The position numbers and the translations under genes were made by a program. A DNA stretch of 64,000 bases from assembly GCA_038501625.1 (NCBI GenBank), contig JAZAYU010000005.1, positions 14,839,996-14,903,995 of the forward strand. Reading direction: 5' to 3'. Under the pieces are notes generated by a model that was given only the letters and a program-made list of their open reading frames with translations, ran no database searches and was not told the origin of the DNA. Numbering within the stretch: position 1 is the stretch's first letter; the number at the start of each line of letters is the position of its first letter. Origin of the DNA: Corbicula japonica (Eukaryota; Mollusca; Bivalvia; Venerida; Cyrenidae). Below, in pieces: positions 20,492-33,300 of the stretch.

Positions 20492-23400
20492 CTGAAAAGG
20501 GAAGACAGAAGGAAGTTATAGAAAGAAGCGAAACATATTAAACTATAATGATATGTATGAACTAACCATCTGTAAATTTAAAAAGAAAGGTTACCAACAT
20601 TATATTTTACAGCGCTCTGCTGCAGGCCTTGTGATTAACCCATCTACAGTTGATCATTATGCTTACCTCTTTGGTTGCACGACGGTGGCAGGGCTTTAAG
20701 AGTTTATGAAGGTTTATGGGGAAATCTTTTCTTAAAAGAACAAAGAAGCTCGATTTGTTTCTTTTATCCCTGTCATCGTGTTCTTGCTGATTTTACTCCA
20801 GGTGCTCTGGTCTCAGTAAGATCATTGAGTACCCGCCCTTTGGCTTTGCAATGCTATTAGCTTTTTATGTTTTATATGTTTCTGTGCTTTTGCATGCAAC
20901 ATTGTTGAGCTGATGGGTGGGTTGGAGTTATTTCACCAAGACAACTTGTACTTGTTTTGTGATATGAAAACCTGTTGGGGCAAGTGTGAGGTTGGTGCAC
21001 CCTAGAACCTGGTTTGAACCCCCAGTGGCAAATTGATTTGCCACTGACCGTTCCAAGGCGGTAACCCCTCGGGTTAGCACTTTTTCGTTAATTGTTGTGG
21101 CGTCCATACTGAAATTGATTATTGTAATACCATACTCTCTTTTCCTCTCTATTGTTTGGCTGTGCGGGGAGGCTGTGTCTGCTGGATGTGGCCATCCCTG
21201 ATATGCGTATTTCACTTTTTTATGGTAATTGTCAATCTATTTTAGACACATGGTAATTGTCGGTCTATTTAAGACTCACACAGTTACACATTACAGTAAC
21301 TTTAAAAGGTTGTATTTATTCAACTAAATGAGTTTTATACAAGTGAAATGAAAGTGATTTTATGCAATGTTTTATTCCTTTTGGTGTTGTTTAATTTACA
21401 TATCCTCTAGACTATAGGACTCTATTATATATAATTATCTTCTTCAAATTTTCTTAGAATCAAAATTACCTTATTTGGTAAATAATTGTGAAGAAACCTT
21501 TCTGCTAAATATACGTGATTAAACTTAATGGATTTGGTTTACTGTAACGTACATTTTGCTTAAGTTTAGAAAACGTAATGTTATATAAACACTGAGCAAG
21601 GGTGGAGCATCCTAAAACCTAGTTTAAATCTCCAGTGGCTGTGTTTTGCCACTGAACCTCAATTTCCACTTAATTTCGTTTGTGTGTGTCTTTCTTTAAA
21701 ATTGATTAAATTATAAAGTCAGTCTTTAATTGCCTCTTTACTTTTTTAAATATGTGTCTGGGGTGCTAGGGGCTGTGTTTTCCGAGTGTGAATGTTCCTG
21801 AAACGCATATTCCTTTTTGAAAAACTCAGATAATTTGAATTAGAATGTACCTATTCCAAGTTTAAATCCCGGTTGCAAACTGCTGTGCCACTGACCGATT
21901 CTAGGATGCAACCTCTCATTCTCATTTCAGTTAATTGTTGATGTGCTTATTATAAACTTATGTACTTTTTAAACTATTTTTAACTGTATGAAGAGGCTGT
22001 ATTTTCTCAATGTGGCAATTCCTGATATGCCTATTTCACAAAATAATAGCTCACCACTTTTAACTGCTGTGTCACATTTTATCAGTTGTATTACTTAAGC
22101 AATAAATGGAACCAAATTAACTAATAATTGTATGTAAACACGGCGTTGGTACTCACGTCTTCTCTCTGTTTCTGGGCGATGGATGTCACCTGATGCAGAA
22201 GATCGTCTATCTTGGACTCGGTGGAATCTATATCAATGGATGCTAAGCAGAGAGCTCGGTTCATAGGGAAGAAGTCATAGTTTTCTTGTTCAAGCTGCAA
22301 CCAATGCAAAAAGAATTAATTACTTGTTATTTATACTTAAAAATAATTTTAGTATAAAAATTATATATTGTCTACTATTACATCATGTTTTGTCAGTTTA
22401 AAGGAATTAAAGAAGTATGATTGTTTGAATTATTTGTGTAAAACATTATGCATCTAGTAATAAACTGCCATTTCATACCACACCGAACTGGAAAAATGAG
22501 TTCGAGATGATTTTTTTTAAATATTTTACATGAACACGACTGACCTAGATGACATTAGAAAATGGCAAGCTTACTCTGCAGTAAAAAGGAAGGAACATTT
22601 ACTTTTTAATTGGCAATTAGATCTATAATTTTCTGGCAAGAATCTGTTATTTTAAAACAAATGCAATTTAACTCACCAGTTTGCTGACGAATAGTTCAAT
22701 GGCAGTGTAATCACTAGTTTTCATGTCGTTGAGATGAATGAAGAAGAAAACGTAAGACCACATGTTGTGTTCGTTTCTCACATGGTAATCAAAACCCTGC
22801 AAATATTGTAAAAAACAACTGATATTAGCATATCAGGAAAAGCGCTACATTCAGAAAAGACAGGAAAAGAGAACATACATTTATAAGTTGATCAATTTCG
22901 AACAGACACTACATAGCTTAACGATAATAAACCAAACATAGCCTGCGGTATTTTCATATTTGTCGTATTTGGTGGCTTTCAAAGTTCCCCTGTGATCTAT
23001 TTCATTAAAACAAAAATAATAAAAAAGGATAACTGTAACTACTTCATACCAAAGAAAACCTGGTTACGTATCACTCAAATTAGTTTTTTTTAAATATCAT
23101 TCTGAAAGATACTTAAAAATTATTCACAAAAATTAGCCCACTCAGTTTATTAGCCAATCAAAATACAAGTTCCTTTACCTCATTTGGGAATTATTCTTTT
23201 CTCCACTTTACAGATGAACATTGTAACAGTTATTTTACCAAGAAAAATGTGGGGTTTAAAAAAAATAGTATATGCATATCAGGAATCGCCACACTCACAA
23301 AACACAGCCTCCCCACGCAGCGAAAAAGAAGAGAGGAAGAGAGAGAGAGCATGTTTGTTGTATGTCAATTCAAATAGGACGCCACAAACAACTAACGAAA

Positions 23401-24266
23401 AAGAGAACCTTTGGGGATACAGCCTTGGAACGGTCGGTGGCAAAACAAATTGCCAATGGGGGTTTAAACCAGGTTCTAGAGTGCACCAACCTCACACTTG
23501 CCCCAACAGGTTCTCTTATCACAAAACTAGTACAAGTTGTCTTGGTGAAATAACTCCAACCCACCCATCGGCTCAACAATGTTGCATGCAAAAGCACACA
23601 AACATATAAAACATAAGAAGCTAATAGCATTGCAAAGCCAAAGGGCGGGTACTCAATGATCATACCGAGACCAGAGCACCTGGAGTAAAATCAGCAAGAA
23701 CACGATGACAGGGATAAAAGAAACAAATCAAGCTTCTAGGTTCTTGTAAGAAAAGATTTCCCCATAAACCTTCATAAACTCTTAAACCCCTGCCACCGTC
23801 GTGCAACCAAAGAGGTAAGCATAATGATCAAATGTAGATGGGTTAATCACCAGGCCTGCAGAGCGCTGTAAAATATCACGTTGGTAACCTTTCTTTTTAA
23901 AAGTACAGATTTTTTTACGAATAACCAGGAGAAATTAACATTGCCTTTTATCTTCTTAAGTTTATAAATTAAATCTCCATAAAAAACTGAAGAGTGCATA
24001 TATGTTTTATATGTTTGTGTGGTTTTGCATGCAAAATTGTTGAGCTGATGGGTGGGTTGTTTTTTTTTTATAAAGACAGCTTGTACTTGTGTGTTGACAA
24101 GAGAACCTATTGGGGCAAGTGTGAGGTTGGTGCACCCTAGAACCGCTTTTAAACCCCCAGTGGCGATTTGATTTGCCACTGACCGTTCCAAGGCGGTAAC
24201 CCATCGGGTTCTCATATTTGTTAATTGTTTGTGGCGTTTTTTTTTTAAACTGATCATTTTATTAAC

Positions 24267-24320
<54 letters not shown>

Positions 24321-27300
24321 ACAGTGTGGGAGGCTGTTTTTTTATGAATGTGTCCATTCCTGATATGCATATTTCACCATTTGTTCAACCGTCAGGTGCT
24401 GGTGTGAATCCGGCTTCATGCTGATTGGAAATACTGTGCGAGTATCTCCGATTGTCAGATGCAAAGTCCAATGCCAAAGCACAATGCCAAAGCATTTAGA
24501 ATACCTCATAGACTTTTATTTGCTTTAAAAGCATACTGTACAAACAATACTCTGATAAGCACTATGATATTTTCGTCTCTGATAGCTGGCAATCGAACTC
24601 GAGAAGCCCAGCCACATACTTGGAAGTCATTGTGATTCCCATTGATTTATTCCATCGCCCTTACAAACCCACAGATAAATTTTTATGAATGGCCTACCTT
24701 CCCATGGTGTTCAAAATCATAACTATTTCTACTGCAGATAAAGCAAGTATCCTTCATGTCGGATTCTGCTCGCCACTGAAAAAAAATTAATGATGAAACT
24801 TTGATAATAAACTACATATATTACAAACAGGTTTATTTGCAATTTCAGATTGGCAAATTGAAATTCAATAGTATGATAAAAATGTACAGTATAAAACTGA
24901 TAAATTTTAAAACAAGTATCAAAACTTCTTGTCTTCGACCAAATATGCTTTTTGTAAAAAGAATATCTTATTTAAAGGTTGAGTCGTTTTTATAATAGAT
25001 GTGAAAGATATGAATGAAACAAAGTGTAGATGATACTTCTTTGTTTAAGTGAGGTATCGGTATGTATTTCACCGAAAATAACACACTCGCGAGTAGCTCG
25101 GGCAAGATGTCAGATAAAATTGAGACAGTCCTACATTTATAATGTTTTTGTAACATGTTGTAATCAGTGTTCATGGTCAAGCCGATTTAAAACATATGTG
25201 ACAACTCTAAGACATACTCGTACCTTGAGATCTCGTAGCTCAGAAAAGGTGTCGACAATGATACCAAAGATGATGTTCAACCCAATAGTCGTGATGAATA
25301 TGAAGAAAGAAACATGGTAGAGAACAATAGGCCAAAACGTCTCAAACGTTCGCTCATTCTCCGACTGCTTCACCGACTGAAAAACACAAAACGAATCGGA
25401 CTGATTCACTTACTGGATCAAGACAAACAAGTTAGATTTATTCAGTGCCTGTAAAAAACGAGGAAAAAAGAAAACAGTCTAAAGGCGACATAAAATATAA
25501 AGTCCTTTATCGGCATCACGAGACATAACGATGAACGGTAGACTGAATAATGCTTTGCAAAAATTGCTTGTTATGGTTTTGCTGCAATCACTGAAAACCA
25601 GTCAAAGAGTCTCAAAAACAACAACAAATCTTAAAATATTTAGTAAGAAACAACATGAACGTGTTAAACGGTTACGGAATGCATTTCCTCGAGATGTAAC
25701 TTGTAAATATTACTGTGAAATCATTAATTGTCATTTAGTTCTAACTTCTGTGGATTTCCTCATGGACATATATCTACGAATTTAAAGCCACAATAAAATA
25801 TGATATTAAAAAAATTGCATTAAGCAAACATTTAAAAAACACGAGAATACGAATCCGGGAAATCGCCATTTTACCGTTAACCACGAAATTTTATGTTCAC
25901 TAAAATTGGATTCACAGTATCGCAAAATGTTGGCAAAACTCACCTCAAACATGTCACCAATGAGACCATATCTGATGACAGTGACGGTACACTGCCAGAG
26001 TGTGGAGCAGTACAGGTAGTCCCCAGGGGCAAAGTAGGCTCTCAAAAGGGAGAAACCCACCAGCGAGTATATGTAGATGACGATAAAGCCTAGTATACCG
26101 ACCCATAACAGTGACACACCTGAAAACAAAACTCATTATTTATTTATAACTGATAACGTGATATTGATTATACATTTGACCGAGCATAACCAATTGGTGC
26201 GTCAACTCTGCATTGATATATAGTTACAATAGTTACAAAGTAATGTGAAGGTTTGACGTTAAGGAATTTGCTGAAATCCAAATGAATTGTATTCTGAACA
26301 ATCAATCTACAATTGATAAAGAACAAACTTCTAATGATATAATAATAATTATCAGACGCGATATGATGTTATTCAAACAACGATTAATTACATTTTTAGT
26401 TGGTATTAAAAAACTATCACCCAGACAAAAACAATGAGTTCTTAGATCGCACATTCTCGAGTTCGCAATATTGATCAGTTAGCCTAATTGTCTGTAAAAA
26501 GTGTTTCTAATTCGGGATCCGGAATCCGGTATGTCGTCTTGGGTTAGTGGATTTTAAGAGTAGTTTGTGTATTAATTATACTATGTCCAATTAATAATTA
26601 GTGTATCTTGTTATACATATATGTAATTATACCAAAACTTTATTGTGCTTTGTCATGCTTGTTCTCCTATATCCATATTTGTCTAGCTTTGTTGTAAAAT
26701 AATGTAAGTTTTCTTGTATGTTCTTTTATTTGTTTGTTTGTATTCACTTTTGTATTTTCGTTTATACATCTGCCATTGTTAAGGGCAAGAAACAATATTG
26801 TTTATGCCTAATAAAATATTGAACTTGAACTTGGTAAACTGTTGGTATAAAAACATTTATGTAAGGGGTTATGCAAAATGATGTTCTGACAACTTCGAAT
26901 CCGTAAATATACAATGTCAATAAAGCATACTTACCATTTTGAGTATCGACTTTTCTGACCTAACGTTTTGAGTAACGGCTTTTCTGACTTACCGTTTTGA
27001 GTGACTGCTTTTCTGAATTACCTTTTTGAGTGACGCATTTTCTGACTTACCGTTTTGAGTGTCGAATTTTCTGACTTACCGTTTTTGAGTGACGGCTTTT
27101 CTGACTTACCGTATTGAGTGGGGTTTTTCTGACTTACCGTTTTGAGTGATGCATTTTCTGACTTACCGATTTGAGTGACGCATTTTCTGACTTACCGTTT
27201 TGAGTGACGGCTTTTCTGACTTACCGTTTTAAGTGGGGTTTTCTGACTTGCCGTTATGAGTGAAGGACTGACTTACCATTTTGAGTGACGGCTTTGATGA

Positions 27301-30300
27301 CACCGCTCAGCAGCTGATTGTTGTTTACAATATTGAGAAGATGGAATGCAAAGAAATATCCGTGAAAATGAGTCCCTGCGGCTGACATAACCAGGAAAAG
27401 CTACAAAAGATTAAAGAAAATGGATCTTTAAAAAGTACGTATTTTTTGTATTCAACTGATCCTCTAAACATCTTAAAACTACAATATATCAAATGCTGGT
27501 AAAGTATTTAAAACAATTTTAAAATGTTTACATTTAGGGCTAGGTCATTGATCAAAATGTAATAGCATATACAACCTATTATCCATATTAAATTTATCCA
27601 TTGCAAGAAAATTGTTTGTTATGAGAAAATCATTTTAATATTAGGAAATTAAATTTTTATGCCATGATTAGAGGCGTTTACTGAAACAAAAATAATAACA
27701 AAAAACAAGATCGTAGAATGTTGTATCAAAAATAATAAATAACATACGAGATAGTAGAATGTGGTAAAGCTGAAGAACTTGACATCTAGTTTGGATGGTT
27801 TGTCATCGGAACTTTTCTTTCCTTCTGTTTCACCTTTGTCCTTCTTGTTGCAACATAGCCTAAAGCAAAACGATAGAAATTATGTAGGTTCAGAAACAAT
27901 CAAGCCCCATTCACTTTCATCAAGTGGTAGCGAGAACTAAAACTTTGTTTTAGCATAAGGCACCAGCATAATTAAAGAGTGACAACTGTATCACTCTTCA
28001 CGAATACGCCATAGCATGCTACACAACCTGCAGCAAGCCTCAAACAACGAATAACTAAATCAAATTAATGAACTTACTGAAATGGCTCCACGAGTTCAGA
28101 GCATGTAGGAAATCGCGGATGATTGGACAAGAAGTAACTGATGAGAACAAACAGCGAGAAGAGATTATGCAGGCCCATTAGAATGTACATCGTGATCATG
28201 TACTCCCTGTCTGGTATTCGCTCTATCCGTGGCTCCGGACTGAAAAGAAGCAAATTATTGTTTAGAAATACGTCTAAATGGTGTATTTGACAGACGAGAA
28301 TGTGCATAATTGTCTAACAGTGTAAAACTTTACGTTCTAGACATGGAAATGAACCTTACTTTCTAGCCATGGAAATGAAGATACATGCGCGAAGTTAAAG
28401 ATATTGTGCATATCTTTTCAAAACAGCAAATATGTTGATTTTCAGTTCCAAACGTTTCATATGATATAAATATAATATTACATAAACCGTTTTATACCTA
28501 ATTATAAAATAAGCAGTTTGAAATTTATACACAAAAACAAAATAAAACATGTTTGATTTGAAAACCAATTTAACAAATTCATAGAATTGAAATTAAATGC
28601 CATCACTGAGATTCTTGCTTCTAATTGGAAACATTTGAGAGCAGTCTCAATTGGATAGTGGTCCGAATCTCAAGGTTACTGTCTTGTGTAAAGGTTTTGA
28701 ATAAACATACTCCTTGAGAAGCGCGAAGTTGAATGTTTGGTTAGTAGCGTTGCCAGCCTCCTGGATGCGCTCATAATCCTCGAGGCTGGCCTTCGCGTTC
28801 CATGTCAGCAGCATAAGGATGTTGATTGCAAAGCTCAGGAAAGTCACCAAATGGTTCCAGATCAACCTGCAACATGGACATGATAATTATGTTCATGATA
28901 AAAGAACTTAAAAGAACAGAACATGAATCAAAAATAATTAGCAATTTTAAACGCATTTCGAATAGATGAAAAGGGAACTTTGAAAGCCATCGAACACGAC
29001 AAAATATTGCAGGCTCGGTTTGATTGAGCCTGTTCATGGATAGTTATGGAAATGCATATTACTGCCCACGCCGCTTGTGGAAATAAAAAGTAAACTATGA
29101 TGCGGAAGTCTCTAAATAGCATGATGGGGCAAGTGGGAGGTTGATATATACAGTGGCATCATGCTTTGACACAGACCGTTAGTCTAAGGCTGTTAGTGTT
29201 AGGGTTTTTGTTTTGTTAATTGCTTGTGGTGTGTCCTTCATAAATGATCAAATCATAAACATAGGCTCATTTTCCCTCTCTACTTTTTGACTTTGTTAGG
29301 AGGTTGTGTTTTCTGAATGTGGCTATTCCTGATATGTCTATTTTACTTTTTAGAGTTAAATAAGTACATCTTAGCCCATGGCATGAAGGGTACGCAACCG
29401 CGGTACATTGATTTATGGTTATCAGATTGCAATAACTGGTGCAAAAATGTAAACGTAAGTATACAATTAATATTTCATTTGTAGATGTAGTAACGCGTAC
29501 TTATAAGCTATGTAATATACAATTTATTTTCTATGGAATATGTAATTTTTTCTAAATTGATATTGTAAACTTAATATTTTGTCAACAAGCATTTACGGAG
29601 TTCAAACCTGTTAAGCTGTTTATGATATTTAGTGTTTGAGTGATGTCAAGACAAACTCACCAGCCTTTGGTAAACATGATAGCTATTGGATTAAAAAGAA
29701 TCTTTCTCTGGTAGGAAATATCTTTCATGATGTCACGTGTCCAGTCCATAAGTTCCCGGATTTTGTTGCTAGGAGACGATCTGTCAACATTCCATTTTAA
29801 TTTCTCCTTCACTTCTTCACGGATCAAAATCTATGCAGAAGATAACGAAAGCAGATTATTTGCTATAAAAGAACAACGTCAAGACTAAAAACATGACGAT
29901 GTATGCAAGTTAGTTTCAAGGGTAGTTTGTTAATGACGGGAAAAAAGACGTATTATCTTCAGCAAATGATATATGTTACTTAACTATGATCTGAAGAAGT
30001 GGATATATCTGTGAAAATTATTCCTTAATTCTTAGAATTTGAAAAACATTGTTATTAACTATAAAGTGTATCATGTGGTTAAAGTAAATTGCTTCTTACT
30101 TTATTTTTAATCCGGAAGTTGATTTTCTGTAAGACATCCCCTTTAACAATTTCCACAGACGTGCTATTCTTTTTGTAATACTCATACGCCTTCAACTGCT
30201 CTGGCGTGACTGCCAACCCTAGAATGACAACACTTACAGAGTATAACATTACTTTGATGTCATTGTAATTCATAACTTCTCTTTGACACATTAAACAATT

Positions 30301-33300
30301 AAACTGTTAGTTTATTAAACTTATGGTGGATAATTTTAGTGTATAAGAGATGCTACCTTCACAACGAAACTTGATTCTTTACTTGTGAATGGATTACATC
30401 ACAAGGTCCACACTGTACCGTTTTGTTTCCTTATAAAACCGAAAATAAATTTAAGTTTACAAAACTGACAAAATGTCATAGTTAATTATATGAAATTTCA
30501 CTTGTTGAAATCGGTATTAATTTAAGAACTTTACTTTCATCTAGATGTGGATCAATGTCGTGCATTCTGGCCAATATCAGATAAAAGTTGAAGCCAACTG
30601 CAGTCAGACTCTCTTTTAACGCATTTTTCTTTGGACCTTTCTGAAATAAAATACAGTGTACCTTGGAATCATCATGCAACTACTGCTCTGAATAAATTTT
30701 ATTTTTGATTAACTTACTTATAACAAAGTATTCATTTCCCTGTTAGGTAGACGTTAACTTAAGAGTAAATTGAACTCAGAAAACCGCAATAATTTTTACA
30801 CTCAGTTCATAATTTGTCCGTTTTGTTATAAAGGTTCCACGGTTATATTGTATACTTAGTTGCATTGTTATTGTACCATATTACCAAATCAACGTTTATT
30901 GTGATTTTTGGCATAAATACTATAAAAAGGTCTATTCATTGCTATTTTCAAACAACATGGGTGATGATTAAGATACCAACAGCGGAATTTAATTCTATAT
31001 GTCTATTTCCTATAACAAAAGCAAAAAGGTGCATTCAGTAAATCCGTGTAAAAGCCCCTTGAATAATGACGGTTAATCCCCCTGAAACGATGGGATTAAA
31101 TTTGTGTTTCTGTGAACAGTCTTTAAAAAAGTGCACGCTGTGAAAATATCGCGTGTAGATTCTACTAGAAAATTTGTCTGCGAAATGAAATAAGACCGCA
31201 GTAAATGTTACATACAACAACGCCTTTCATGATGCTTCCCCCGAGAGATGCGATGGATTTAGCAGATTGCATATATCCAGCTTCTGCCTTGACAATATCC
31301 TCCAGCTTTGGTTTCTCTGCCTGATGCATTTCGTAGCACTGTGTCATACAGCGGTAGATGGCCTCCTTGTCCAGTGTGTCCTTCACCTCCTGCAGAAATA
31401 CAAATATAGACACATTATAAACGGCATTCGAACGTCCAACTAGAACTCAGAATTCTCTGATATACCCGAAGTTATTTTATGGTATTTTATAATCCATTTA
31501 AAGGCAACATTTTGCTTTGAAGAACATCTAAAATGCTTACTAAATATGTAAACATTGTCTTTTGTCTGTTGCTTTGAATCTGTAATCCTCCTATTAAATA
31601 TTTATACCTTTTTCAAGTAATATCGATAAAACTTTAATTTCTCTGAAGGGAGAGTCATACAAATATGGGAAAATAATGTGTTATGTCTGAACTGCAACTT
31701 AAGGAAAACTGTAGATTTAAAACAAGTTTTGATGCGGAAATACGTATGCAGTAAATATATTATAATTTAAGTTAATAGTCACAATAAAATTATTGTGAAT
31801 AAAAATAATACCTTTGCGACTTGTGAAGCAGCGGGTCCATTTTCTTCTATCAAAGCCATAATCAGGGATGAAATGGACTCTCTAAGTTCCAATACCTGTT
31901 GATGAAAACATCACAATTTATATGCAATCCAAATGTTTATTTATACTTTTTTGAAAACCGAATTAAAATTGGGTTGAACTAAAAATAAACATTTTCAATC
32001 ATAACATTAATAGAAACGATTTTAACTGAAACAATAAACGGTTTAGTAAAAGTAAAAACTTGATTTTTAAGAAAAGTTATAACAGCCCAATCCAAAGAAA
32101 AGTTTGCATGATAGGATTTATATTTTCTTGTATTAGTTTTTGTAGTCAGTTACCAATGTTAGGTTGATGTAAATGACTGCAGCTATTTTAGGCGTCGATT
32201 TCCCGGTTCTGTTCAGACATGATCAGGAATGACATTTTATTCAATACACAAAATATCAAACGCGTTCATGATATTTTATGCGTCTAATTTGATCACTGGT
32301 CGTAACTTTTCAAATAAAAATTTTCAATAACGAACGGATGAATAGGACTATAAGGTAATGTAAACAACTCTAGATCGTAATACAAATGTACAATTAAACT
32401 TAATATGCAATGGTTATGTTATATGGATTACATGGACGATTCATATAAAGATATACATTTATCAAAAGTACAATATAACATATATGATGTTATACCTTTT
32501 CCGGTGAGCAATCACCAATTTCTCCGGCTCGTAGGATAAAGTTGATGTAATCAATTGCTTTCTTGTTGTATATAACCTCCCTGTTCTCTTGATTGCCCTA
32601 AAGAATATGGATATACGAATCATAATCAGGCAACATGTAAATAGATTCAAAATTATGGTTGAAACGGTCAGTGGCAAAACAAGAAAAAAGTAATAACAAT
32701 CAATGAAAATAGCGAATTTAAAAAAGATTTTAACATAAAAATCTAAACGCAATTCGATTTTCCAATTTTGCTTGTCAGTTACATTCTGTTACAACAAAAC
32801 ATATATAAGATAATGGAAACACCACATTTAAGTCAGAGGTCAAACTGCAAATTGTCACATATAAACGATACTATTGTAACCGTGTATTAATAAAGAAGAA
32901 TAAACAATAGTTTCGCATATAAGTGACGAGATATAAATAAACAACATGACCAAATTAAATACTTTTGCTCGTATATTCTTCTGAAATGATAACTACACTA
33001 ATCTATAATAACTACTGTATTTTTAAAACTTGGGTACTAATGCAATAGGCTGGATATGCGCACACTGTTATGCATAGACGAAATTGCATGTTTTTTAACA
33101 ACAAGGAATTCTACATCATCCTATATTAGAAGTGCACTATGATATAAACTGGACGCTACTTACCAATAAAGTGCGAAATGGCATTTCTTAAAAACTAATA
33201 ATAAATTTAAGCATAAAGTGACGTACAGAGCTGAATTCATTGAGGGTATTGAAGAGCTGTATGACGAGATCAACTGTCCGAGAGTTGATGCTGGAATACA

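Noticed and set aside
23184..23663. Open frames in both directions within 23.2-23.7 kb
   Set aside because: They fall inside repeat 'S' copy B and reappear in copies A and C with the same peptides. They are repeat-derived.
25944..26119. Pseudogene explanation for the missing filter residues
   Set aside because: All 54 exons join in frame, splice sites are intact, and conserved family residues persist on both sides of the pore.
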